From contig JADJAL010000024.1 in the NCBI GenBank assembly GCA_016704305.1, forward strand, positions 29,838 through 93,837: a stretch of 64,000 nucleotides of DNA. Reading direction: 5' to 3'. The DNA is from Haliea sp. (GTDB lineage Bacteria > Pseudomonadota > Gammaproteobacteria > Pseudomonadales > Halieaceae). The number at the start of each line of letters is the position of its first letter. The stretch's first letter is position 1. A program made the translations under genes and the position numbers. The notes under the pieces are model-generated. The model saw nothing but the letters and a program-made list of their open reading frames with translations, had not been told where the DNA came from and searched no databases. Of the stretch, positions 29,457 through 38,764 are shown in pieces.

Positions 29457-29867
29457 ATGGAGAATTTACTGACTGTTTACATGCCCGCAATCGCATCGTT
29501 CGGCATCATCGGCGGCTTGCTGCTGGTGCAACTGGTGATCGCGGACATCATCGGGATAGTGAACAAGCAGCCTCCGGGCACGCCGATACCGGCCGATCAT
29601 TCGAAGCTGTTGTTTCGCGCCCATCGTGCGCATGCCAACACCAACGAGAGTGTGGCGGCTTTCATCGCGCTGACGCTGTTTGCCATCGCCATGTCGGCGC
29701 CGCCGTTTTGGCTGAACACACTGTGCCTGGCCTACATCGCCGGTCGGGTGGGCCATATGCTGTGTTACTACGCCAACCTGAAAATCCTGCGCTCGATCTT
29801 CTTCGGCATCGCCACGCTAGCCCTGGTCGGTATTCTCGCTGTCGGGATTGCCGCCTGCCTCGGATGA
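29457..29867 (+). CDS. MAPEG family membrane protein
   Basis: Protein of 136 residues with four predicted membrane helices (about 10-30, 65-82, 84-100 and 110-133). The motif FRAHRAHANTNES after the first helix is the recognisable MAPEG signature. Family members include membrane glutathione transferases, but most bacterial copies are uncharacterised. The CCGGAGGATTC ribosome binding site precedes the ATG. Confidence 0.88.
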   Translation: MENLLTVYMPAIASFGIIGGLLLVQLVIADIIGIVNKQPPGTPIPADHSKLLFRAHRAHANTNESVAAFIALTLFAIAMSAPPFWLNTLCLAYIAGRVGHMLCYYANLKILRSIFFGIATLALVGILAVGIAACLG

Positions 29868-29908
29868 CGCTGCTGCGAAACGCGCGACTTCCAACGACGC
29901 GATCCGAC

Positions 29909-29938
29909 TTGGTCAATGCATCAATATGTGCATATACT
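29909..29938 (+). promoter_or_regulatory. vapBC promoter and probable operator
   Basis: TTGGTC (29909-29914), 18 bases, then TATACT (29933-29938) form a sigma-70-like promoter. Within the spacer and reaching the -10 is an inverted repeat with arms ATATG and CATAT around TG (29924-29935). VapB-VapC complexes usually repress their own promoter through such palindromes, so this is a likely autoregulation site. Confidence 0.55.
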
Positions 29939-29970
29939 GATGCGAATATTCATGCCTCAGGGTGGTTAGT

Positions 29971-30174
29971 ATGCGCACCACAGTAACCGTTGATGATGAG
30001 CTGATCGCCAAAGCGGCCGAATTGACAGGTGTGACCGAGAAATCGGCGCTGTTACGGGAGAGTCTCAAGGCGTTAATCGAACGCGAAAGTGCTCGTCGGC
30101 TGGCCAGATTGGGTGGCTCCGAGCCTCAAATCAAGCCCATTCCTCGCCGCCGGTCGCCAGTCTCCGGGCAATGA
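29971..30174 (+). CDS. vapB: VapB-type antitoxin
   Basis: Protein of 67 residues with the ribbon-helix-helix opening MRTTVTVDDELIAKAAELTG, followed by a charged C-terminal tail that would bind the toxin. The ATG at 29971 follows AGGGTGG; an in-frame GTG three codons earlier is possible. Its stop overlaps the vapC start. Confidence 0.9.
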   Translation: MRTTVTVDDELIAKAAELTGVTEKSALLRESLKALIERESARRLARLGGSEPQIKPIPRRRSPVSGQ

Positions 30175-30554
30175 TACTGGTCGATACCTCGGTATGGATT
30201 GACCACCTCCGGGACAGCGATCCAATGCTCGAGAAATTGTTGACCACTGGTCAGGTCTATATGCATCCGATGATTATCGGTGAGCTGGCTTGTGGCCATT
30301 TGCAAAACCGGCACATGCTGCTGGCCCTTTGGCAAAATCTTCCGACGCCCGTTGAGGCCAGCCACCAGGAAGCGATGCTACTGCTTGAAGCACGCAACCT
30401 GATGGGAGAGGGTATTGGTTATGTTGATCTGCATCTGTTGGCGTCCTGCCTCCTGTCTGGTGATGCGCAACTCTGGACGAGGGACAAGCGTCTTGCGCGC
30501 GTTGCGAGTTCACTAGACATTGAATTCGAGATACTGGTACGGCCGCCAGGCTGA
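30171..30554 (+). CDS. vapC: PIN-domain ribonuclease toxin VapC
   Basis: Protein of 127 residues, the usual PIN toxin length. The acidic active-site residues are visible: Asp5 in ILVDTSVWIDH, Glu in MIIGELACG, Asp in GYVDLHLLAS and Asp in LWTRDKRL. VapC toxins cut specific RNAs and are neutralised by VapB. The ATG overlaps the vapB stop (ATGA). The pair looks intact, with no sign of decay, next to a transposase remnant. Confidence 0.92.
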   Translation: MILVDTSVWIDHLRDSDPMLEKLLTTGQVYMHPMIIGELACGHLQNRHMLLALWQNLPTPVEASHQEAMLLLEARNLMGEGIGYVDLHLLASCLLSGDAQLWTRDKRLARVASSLDIEFEILVRPPG

Positions 30555-30764
30555 TCGATTCGACAGGTTCACACGTAAATCAAGACGTTCCCCGATCAAC
30601 TGCGGCTCAGGCAAGACCGCATCAAGCGCTGTGCCTGACCCACCGCAACGACTGCAAACCTCGATTTCGATGCTAAAAACGCGTTTCAGGCGTTGCGTCC
30701 GTTGACCGGTATTCGGACCAACCCGCCGTTCCCTCGTGGTCGCGAAATACTTTATTGACAGCAT
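30513..30764 (-). pseudogene. remnant of an IS91-family transposase C terminus
   Basis: An 83-codon stretch includes QRTQRLKRVFSIEIEVCSRCGG, which matches the C-terminal end of IS91-type transposases (KRVF-IDIE-C-CGG). Everything upstream of that region, including the catalytic HUH and Tyr motifs, is missing, and the downstream sequence degenerates. No terminal inverted repeat or IS end could be seen, so this is a relic that once lay beside the vapBC locus. Confidence 0.6.
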
Positions 30765-30782
30765 TTATATAACATCTATACT
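30755..30782 (+). promoter_or_regulatory. strong sigma-70-type promoter for the MerR operon
   Basis: TTGACA (30755-30760), 16 bases, TATACT (30777-30782). Expected start of transcription near 30790, about 37 bases before the MerR start codon. The 16-base spacing is shorter than the 19-20 bases of classic MerR-controlled promoters, so autoregulation may work in another way. Confidence 0.6.
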
Positions 30783-30826
30783 GTTAATTATGGTGTCAGA
30801 TAGTTGGGTATTTGGTGAGTAGTGGG

Positions 30827-31243
30827 ATGAGCGCGAATCGGTACACCCTGGATGAACTGTGCAGCCTCGTGGGGCTGCCCAAAAGGACCATCCGCTTTTA
30901 TATGCAGGAGGGTCTCGTGGAACGTCCGGAGGGACAGAAGCGCGGCTCGTATTACCTGGATACCCATGTCCAACAACTGCAGCAGATCCAGGCATGGCAA
31001 AAGGCCGGGTACAGCCTGGAGCGGATTCGGCAACTGCTGGAGGACGGCGCGACACCGGGAGAGACCCTCGCCCCACTGCGAGCACAACGAGGCGATGTGC
31101 AGGTATGGAGCCGAATCCACATTGCCCCGGGGGTAGAGCTGTCGATAGAGCCACAGCAGGCGGGCCTCAACCCGGATGAGATACGCGCTCTTTATCGGGA
31201 TATTGCAAACATCATCGATCAACTAAAGGAAGGAGACGACTGA
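30827..31243 (+). CDS. MerR family transcriptional regulator
   Basis: Protein of 138 residues with an N-terminal winged helix-turn-helix (YTLDELCSLVGLPKRTIRFYMQEG) and a following dimerisation helix (QIQAWQKAGYSLERIRQLLED). The C-terminal part is short and lacks a cysteine-based metal site. It is encoded one base before the VIT/VWA gene, so it probably controls that gene. The start ATG follows GTGGG; upstream in-frame TTG is less likely. Confidence 0.9.
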   Translation: MSANRYTLDELCSLVGLPKRTIRFYMQEGLVERPEGQKRGSYYLDTHVQQLQQIQAWQKAGYSLERIRQLLEDGATPGETLAPLRAQRGDVQVWSRIHIAPGVELSIEPQQAGLNPDEIRALYRDIANIIDQLKEGDD

Positions 31244-31244
31244 T

Positions 31245-33529
31245 ATGACCACGGCACTGAGCTACGCAATGACGACCCGCCTGGGAGTGAAGATTCCCCT
31301 CGTCAAAACGTCGATACAGGGAGAGCTGCGCGATACGGCGCTTGAAACCATGGTTACCCAGCATTACCGCAACGATGAGCAGGAGACCATCGAGGCCGTC
31401 TACACATTTCCGCTACCCGTGGGCGCCACGCTGCTCAGCCTGGAAGTGAATCTCAACGGCGAGACATTGGCAGGAACGGTTGTGGCGCGAGCGGAGGCCG
31501 AGGCGGCCTATGAAGATGCGATAACGGACGGTGACAGTGCGCTGATGTTGCAGCAAATCGATGAGGCGCTCTACACGCTCAATATCGGCAACCTGCAGCC
31601 CGGGGACTCGGCTGTCATCAGCATTCGCTACATCGAACTCCTGCGCTGGCAGCAAAACTCGCTGCGGATCATGTACCCGACGACGATCGGCGAGCGCTAC
31701 GGACAACCGGCACAGCTCGGCATGCAGCCGCACCAGGTGCCCGGTGCAGACCTGTGGGTTGAGCACCGCGCCGAGTTTTCACTGGAGGTCATTGGGCAGC
31801 TGGCCAGTTCCGCCACAACCTGTCCCTCGCATTCACTGGTGACCCGCTCCGAGAATGAGCGATTACTGCTCACCTCCCCAACGGACGGTGTGGCGATGGA
31901 CCGGGATATCGTCGTGTGCGTGGAGCGAAAGCAGTCAGCCGCAGCTAGCGCTGGCTACTTTGACCCTGACCTCGAGGGCAAATGGGTGGGCTGGCTTACG
32001 GTGAACCCGCAGGTCTCACACGCCGTCAAGCACCGGAATATAACGATAGTCGTCGACTGTTCCGGCTCCATGGGGGGGATTTCGAACGAGCAGGCCAGGG
32101 TTGCCGTGCGCGAGATCGTGGAAAATTTAACACCGGACGACACGTTCAATATCGTCAAATTCGGCTCTGACGCCACCGCTTTGTTTCCGGAAGCGATGCC
32201 GGGCAGTGACAAAAACAAGACTAAGGCTCTTCATCTCATTGCCGACATGGACGCCGATATGGGCGGGACCGAGATCGGCGCTGCCCTGGAATTGGCCTAC
32301 ACATGCGCAAAAGGAATGCGCGAACCAGGCGATATCCTGCTCATCACCGACGGACAGAGCTATGACGTAGAGAGCGTGATACACAATGCCGAGCTCAGCG
32401 GATGTCGCCATTTCACCATCGGCGTGGGTACTGCTGTTGCTGAAGACATGGTCGAAGGGCTGGCCCGGGTCACCGGTGGCTCGCATGAATACGTGAGCCC
32501 CAATGAAAACATGGCGGAAGCCATCGTGCGTCACGTGAAGCGCGGCTATGCCGCGCGGCTTAGCAATTCGCAGATCACATGGCCGATCAAACCGGAGCAA
32601 TCCATTCCCAACATCATCACGCATGCCTTCAGCGGCGACACCCTGAACCTGTTTGCGCGATTTGCAAGCAAACCGGAGGGTGATGCCACAGTACAGCAGA
32701 ATTCGGTGAACAGACCTGGAGCCAGAACATACAACTGTCGGCATACTCAGACACGGCTGCGGACAGCCCGTTGCAGGAACTGCGGCTCGCCAGGGTGTGC
32801 GCAGCCAGGCAGATTCAAGAGACAACGGATGACACTGAAAAGCAGCACCTCGGCATTCGCTATCAGCTGCAGACAAACCGGACGAGCTACCTGCTTGTCG
32901 CAGAGCGCGACGACAAGGACGAAACAGTTGACGGGCCCGCCCTGCGGAAGATTCCGCAGATGAGCAAGGCAAATGAGTGGCAAATACCTGACACGTTATT
33001 CAAGAGGTCTCTAGCACCTGAACGTGATTCCATGTCGATAAAATCCCCCTCAAGCCACTTTGCCGAAATCAATTGCGACGTCCCTATCCCCACTGCGACT
33101 CGACACTCGAAATGGCTCGCGCGCGATGTGGATCTTGCTACTTTAAGAACTCTGCACGCAGGCGTTTCGCCCGAAATGTTCTCGGATAGATTGAACACAC
33201 TGCTGCGCCGGACATCCCTTTTCTCAACCCCGCGATTGCCAACGACGCTGGATGACCTTCAGGGCATGGGTGTCGACAGCTCACTGATGCTCAGCCTGCG
33301 GGCACTCCATGCGCGCAACCCCCTGTGGGATGAGGCAGAACTCGTAACCTTCGTGCTCTACCTCTTCATGCAGCATCCGGCAGCAACACGGCTCGAGCGC
33401 GACGCGATTCGCGCCATAACCAGGTCATACAAAAGGATCAACGATAAAGGTTCACTCGAGGCGGCGGTTAAGCAGTGCTTTGAGGACCAGGGTGTCGCTG
33501 ATGCATGGCGATGGAGTGTGCCGGCCTGA
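31245..33529 (+). pseudogene. VIT and von Willebrand A domain protein, one-base frameshift
   Basis: Restored product of about 761 residues. Residues about 10-140 form a VIT domain (DTALETMVTQHYRNDEQETI, EAVYTFPLPVGATLL). Residues about 265-420 form a VWA domain with the MIDAS motif DCSGSMGG. The C-terminal part (ELRLARVCAARQI to WRWSVPA) is in another frame: one base is missing near 32698-32700 (for example CAGCAGGAATTC expected). No signal peptide or membrane helix is evident. VIT/VWA proteins often act in stress or ion-related complexes; here it follows a MerR regulator. Confidence 0.85.
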
Positions 33530-33772
33530 TACGACGTTGCCAGCGGCGTGTTGGCATCGCCGTTGGTATTCACAATTCCGCTACCCAGGTACGCGAGCTA
33601 CCACTGCTTCCATGCTGCCTTTCCATACCCAAGGATTCACGATTGATAGATGACGCTTTTTCCTGATACTGTGACCGACAGGGGCGGTTATTCACAATGT
33701 TACTGCCGGGGTCGGGGTTATAGGGCTGCATTTGTGGCTAATACGCCCCGAGATCAATAAAAGGAAGCGTCA

Positions 33773-35049
33773 ATGTCTCGTGCTATGCCGTTCTGTGTGT
33801 TTCTGCTCCTGTGGGTGTTTTGTGCCAACAGCTACGCGCTTGATGACACCGCCACGGACGCCGTTAGCGACATGCCTGTCGAAGCCGTCACCGAGACAAC
33901 GGTAGAGGCTGTTATCGACACACCCGTCGAGGCCGTTACTGAGACAACCCTCAGGAAGCTGTGATCGACACGCCAACGGGCGAGGTCACTGACACCCTTG
34001 CTGAAGACCTTGGTGATACGCCTGTCGACCCGTCAACCGGCCTTCCCCTCGACGCTCCAATCGACACACCCATCGGCACGCCCATCGACACCGATGGGGA
34101 TACCACTGACGAGAGAGCGCAGCCATTAGTGGGGCACCAGGCTCTGCGGGCGTTGATCCTCACCAGTCCCGGCGTGTACCACAATTACGAGCAACAGACC
34201 CAGGATATCGGCCGCGGCATCGTCGAGCGCGCCAATGTGCGTTTTGATGTCTCACTCGCGGAGCCGGACCGTTGGAGAACCACGGACTTTTCCCTGGGCT
34301 ATGATGTCCTGATCTACAACATCTGCATGGCGGACAACCAGGACGCGGCGTTGATCGCCAACATGCGCAGGCAGACAGAGGAGCTCGGCGTGCCAGCCGT
34401 GTTCATCCACTGCACGATGCACTCGTTTCGCGAGACGGACCTGTGGTGGCCGCTGCTCGGACTGCAAAGCAAAGCACACGAACCGCTTAGGCCGCTGCGT
34501 CAAATCCAGGACGCAACACACCCGATTCTCACCGGTATCCCGGAAGATTGGGTCCTGCCGGAGGATGAGCTGTATATCAATCTCGACTTCATCGGCCAGC
34601 GCCTGCTGTCCACCGTGGGTGAGGATGGCGAGGCCCACACCACGGCGTGGATTGCCTATCACGGCTTGACGCCCGTGTTCGGCACCACGTTGGGGCACAG
34701 CGAGGAAACGCTGAAAAACACCGCGTTCCATCAACTGCTCGCCAACGCCGTGCTGTTTGTCACCGGCAATTTGACGGCCGACGGCCAGCCGACGCCGGGC
34801 ATGGGCCCGATGGGTGACGGCATGGATATCTTCGGCAATTTCTCCGCTCCGGAGGGCGTGAAGTTTCTCGGCCGGGAAGGCAAGGACTGCGTTTACCGCA
34901 AACTGGCGATAGCCGCGGCTCCCTGCTACCTGCGCTGTATCGTTAATCCCTTTGAGTGGGGTGAAGAAACGCGAGCCTGCAAAGCGGCATGCGATGGGGA
35001 TTTGCCGGGACCGGATGAGTTAATCCAGGCCTGCATGCCCACGATCTGA
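33773..35049 (+). pseudogene. secreted ThuA-like protein with repetitive acidic linker, one-base frameshift
   Basis: Restored product of about 425 residues. A signal peptide (FCVFLLLWVFCANSYA) precedes a linker at about residues 22-115 made of imperfect repeats of the type DTPVEAVTETT, rich in Thr, Asp, Val and Glu. Residues about 120-340 resemble ThuA (ALRALILTSPGVYHNYE, FIHCTMHSFRETDLWWPLLGL, HPILTGIPEDWVLPEDELY), a fold linked to trehalose or sugar use. The break at about 33948-33955 loses one base inside the repeats. AAAGGAAG precedes the ATG. Confidence 0.75.
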
Positions 35050-35103
35050 AACGAGCCGTTTGAAACAAGCAGTCCGGGGAAATGGACCCGGATTGACCAG
35101 GCC

Positions 35104-35119
35104 CGCCCTTCATAGGGCG
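35104..35119. terminator. short hairpin between convergent genes
   Basis: CGCCCT (35104-35109), loop TCAT, AGGGCG (35114-35119) form a perfect 6-base-pair stem in the 93-base gap between the ThuA and sulfatase stops. There is no T run, so it would not be a classic intrinsic terminator. Confidence 0.3.
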
Positions 35120-35142
35120 AGCCTTCGCAGTGCAGACTTCCT

Positions 35143-36672
35143 TTAATCTACGTCCAGATACTGTTCGGTCAGTTTGTCGATCGACCAGGAATCCGGTTTC
35201 TGGCTGGGCGGATATTCCTTCAATGTTGCCAGAAACATCGCCATGGCCGCCGTACCCTTGTAGCCCTGCGGCGCCTTGTCAATCATCCAGTCCCAGTAGG
35301 TGTTGGAATTGTGATCGGCGCGCTCGTACGGATCGCGGCGCAGGTTGAAAATCTTGAACAGGCGCAGGGTGACGAAGGGTTCGGCCCACAGCGCCATGGT
35401 CTGTGCGCGGTTCTCGGCGAACACGATCTTCCAGTCATCCACCCGTATACCCACCGGCATACCGCTGTCCTCCAGATAAATAAACTCACGGCGCGGCGCC
35501 TTCTCGACCTCACCGGTCAGGTAAGGCAGGAAGTTATAACCATCCAGGTGCAATTTGGAGTTCTTGCTGCCCACCTGCCTGCCTTTCAGCAAATCCTGCT
35601 TGAGGTTGGGATCACCGGCGGCGGCGGCGAGGGTAGGCATCCAGTCGAGATGCGCCATAACCTGGTTGGAAATTTGCCCGGGCTTGATCTTGCCCGGCCA
35701 GCGCACCATGGCCGGTACGCGGTAGGCACCTTCCCAGTTGGTGTTCTTCTCACTGCGAAACGGGGTTACACCCGCATCAGGCCAGGTGTTGAAATGCACG
35801 CCGTTGTCGGTGGAGTAGAACACGATGGTATTGTCGGCGATCTTCAGTTCATCCAGTTGGTCGAGCATCTGGCCGACCAGTTTGTCGTGTGCCACCATCA
35901 CGTCGTTGTAAAAGCCCTGGCCTGACAGGCCGACATTCTTCTCGGCAATGTGCGTGCGAAAGTGCATGCCAGTCGTATTCAACCAGACGAAGAAGGGCTT
36001 GTCCTCCTGCACCGCCTTGTCGATGAACTTCTTCGCGGCCGCGACAAACTCCTCGTCAGTCGTTTCCATGCGCTTGCGCGTCAACGGCCCGGTGTCCTCG
36101 ATGCGGCCATCCGCGTAGGAGTGGATCACCCCGCGCGGACCAAACATCTTGCGAAAGCCCGGATCAGTCGGGTAGTCGGGATCTTCGGGCTCTTCTTCCG
36201 CGTTCAGGTGGTAGAGATTGCCGAAGAACTCGTCGAAGCCGTGGTTGGTGGGCAGGAAGACATCCTTGTCGCCGAGGTGGTTCTTGCCAAACTGGCCCGT
36301 GGCGTAGCCGTGGGTTTTCAGCACTTCGGCGATTGTGATGTCGCGGTCCTGTATGCCGAGATCGGCGCCCGGTATGCCCACCTTGGTGAGCCCGGTGCGC
36401 AGGCCAGACTGCCCGGTGATGAACGTCGAGCGACCGGCGGTACAGCTCTGGTCGCCGTAGTAGTCGGTAAAACGAATGCCCTCGTCCGCGATGCGGTCGA
36501 TGTTCGGCGTGTGGTAACCCATGATGCCATCGCTGTAGGCACTGATGTTGGTGATGCCGATATCATCGCCCCAGATCACCAGGATATTGGGTTTGTCGGC
36601 GGCGTGAGCACTGAGCGCGAAGACGGCGCCCAGTGATAACAGCATGTGCGACAGGAGCTTGCGGTATCTCAT
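35143..36672 (-). CDS. secreted arylsulfatase (S1 family)
   Basis: Protein of 509 residues. A signal peptide (LSHMLLSLGAVFALSAHA) starts after the ATG at 36672, which has AGGAAG upstream; a longer in-frame start at 36753 is less likely. The sulfatase metal motif is NILVIWGDDIG, and the formylglycine site is CTAGRSTFITGQ (Cys at about residue 76), a Cys-x-Ala-x-Arg variant that can be converted to formylglycine. FGKNHLGD and the later STDNGVHFNTWPD fit as well. It cuts sulfate esters in the periplasm. Activation needs a maturase, not seen in the window. Confidence 0.92.
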   Translation of the reverse strand: MRYRKLLSHMLLSLGAVFALSAHAADKPNILVIWGDDIGITNISAYSDGIMGYHTPNIDRIADEGIRFTDYYGDQSCTAGRSTFITGQSGLRTGLTKVGIPGADLGIQDRDITIAEVLKTHGYATGQFGKNHLGDKDVFLPTNHGFDEFFGNLYHLNAEEEPEDPDYPTDPGFRKMFGPRGVIHSYADGRIEDTGPLTRKRMETTDEEFVAAAKKFIDKAVQEDKPFFVWLNTTGMHFRTHIAEKNVGLSGQGFYNDVMVAHDKLVGQMLDQLDELKIADNTIVFYSTDNGVHFNTWPDAGVTPFRSEKNTNWEGAYRVPAMVRWPGKIKPGQISNQVMAHLDWMPTLAAAAGDPNLKQDLLKGRQVGSKNSKLHLDGYNFLPYLTGEVEKAPRREFIYLEDSGMPVGIRVDDWKIVFAENRAQTMALWAEPFVTLRLFKIFNLRRDPYERADHNSNTYWDWMIDKAPQGYKGTAAMAMFLATLKEYPPSQKPDSWSIDKLTEQYLDVD

Positions 36673-36873
36673 AATGGTCTTCCTTATTGATTTGGTATTG
36701 AATGCACTGTCTGGACTGCACCAACAGTATGGGTGAATCGAGTTAAAGTTCAAACACTGCAGCGGGCGAGCGATTGTTTACTCGCCGGCCTCGCTCCCTG
36801 GCAATATGCGGCTGTTAGTGGAATTAATAGTACACTGTAGCCTGCAAATACCCACTACTGGACTCTCACCGCT

Positions 36874-38747
36874 TTGCACCGCTGGCCATCGATTTCCCTG
36901 TGCACGTTACTCATTGCTGCCTTTGTGACCGTGGCGCACGCAGGCCAGTCAACGGATGCCAAGGTGCCACCGCCAAACATTCTGCTGATCGTGCTGGACG
37001 ATTTCGGCTACAACGATCTCGGCGCCAACGGCAATCCGAACACACCCACGCCTAATCTCGATGCACTGGCGGCACAGGGCACGCGCTATACACGCCATTA
37101 CGCGGACGCCTCGTGCTCCGTCGCGCGCGCGGCGCTGATGACGGGAACCTGGCCCGCGGTACATGGACTTCGCCCCAACCATCTTGGGCTATCCAGGGAT
37201 ACACCAACCATCGCGAGCATGCTGCGCGATGCGGGCTACACGACGCAGCATATCGGCAAATGGCACATCGCCACGGCCACGCTGGAACAATCCCCCAGCC
37301 AACTGGGCTTCGATAACTGGTTCGGCTTCCTGCATCAAAACGAATTGCAGGGGCTGAGCAGCGACGGCGTTGACTTCAAGATTTCAACGTACCTGAACCC
37401 GTGGTTGCGCGAGAACCAGTCACCACCAAAACAATATTCCGGACACCTGACGGACATCCTCACCGAGCGCGCCGTGCAGTTTCTGGATAGCCAGAAAGAC
37501 CAGGCACGACCCTGGTTTCTGAATCTGTGGCACTACGCACCGCATCAACCGATTGAACCGGCCACGCGCTTTCGGGAGAAGCATCCCGCCACGAAGGAGG
37601 GGATGTACCACGCCGTCATAGATCAATTGGACTCTGGTATCGGCGAGGTACTGCAAACGCTGCAAAGGAACGGGCAGAGCGACAACACGCTGGTCATCAT
37701 CGTGAGCGACAATGGCGGCGACAATGCACACACGGACAACAACTATCCCTTCCACGGCAAAAAGACGGAATTCAAAGAGGGCGCACTGCGCACGCCACTG
37801 CTGATTCGATGGCCCGGGCACGCTCCCGCCGGTGCGGTGTCCGACGAGAAAGTCAGCCTCTACGACCTCTTTCCCACCATTGCCCAGGCGAGCGCGGCGA
37901 CGCCCCCGCCACACCTTATCGGCAGAAACCTGCTGGGGCCTGGGCCAGGGCCTGGGGTACCCTACTACTGGGAGTACTCGGATTCCATCATCACCACCTA
38001 CTCCATACTGTCGGCGGATGGCCGTTGGCGCTATGCGGCAGGCACCTGGGCTGGCGCTGTGCTCAACGATCTGGTTTCCGATCCATCGGGACAATCCAAT
38101 GTCGCCGACGCCCACCCCGATATCGTGCAGCGGTTGCGTGACGATTACCTCGCCTGGCGACTGGCGGCGAGAGTCGTCCCCGTGTCGAATACCAGCAGCT
38201 CAACGAGCAGGGCGGCGCAGTGTTGCGGGGAGACGACCTGCAACGCAGTCCCGGCCGCAACGGCTATACGTTCGCGATTGGCGTCCAACCCGCCGCTGGC
38301 GACAACGGTGCAACACAGGTCATCGCGGAACAGGCTGGACGGTGGCGAGTACAAACATCGGAGCAGGGCATAACCCTGGATGTCCTCGGCCAGACCCTGG
38401 CTGGCCCGCCGCTGCCGCCGGGGCAGTGCAGTGAGCTGGTGATTTCCACCCTGTTCAGGTTTAGCCCACGCAATCCGCACAACAACCTGTCCATCATTGA
38501 CTTGTACCTGAACGGGAAGCTGCTCAACACCGTCACGCTGAAATTGCCGTTACCCAATGACCAGGGATACGCCAACCCGACCTACATCGGGGTCAATGCA
38601 TTGGGTGAAGAGCGTTTCCTTGGCACACTCAGTCGCCCCGTCATCCTGAATGAACGCGTGGTGCCGGATGAGCAGTCCGCGCTGATCGGCAACGGTATTT
38701 CGGGTGTCCCGTCCACCTGTCCCGCCGCGGTGGCACACAGACCCTGA
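36874..38747 (+). pseudogene. secreted sulfatase with C-terminal LamG-like domain, one-base frameshift
   Basis: Restored product of about 624 residues. A signal peptide (LCTLLIAAFVTVAHA) and NILLIVLDDFGYNDLGANG mark a sulfatase. The formylglycine position reads CSVARAALMTG, where the usual Pro/Ala is Val, an unusual variant. HIGKWHI and SDNGGDNAH follow. Residues about 450-600 form a concanavalin/LamG-like domain (IIDLYLNGKLLNTVTL). The frame slips near 38182-38185 by one base, restoring VVEYQQLNEQGGAV. The TTG start at 36874 is the best available, but the ribosome binding site is weak. It runs divergent from the arylsulfatase. Confidence 0.8.
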
Positions 38748-38764
38748 GGCATTGCTGGCCCAGC

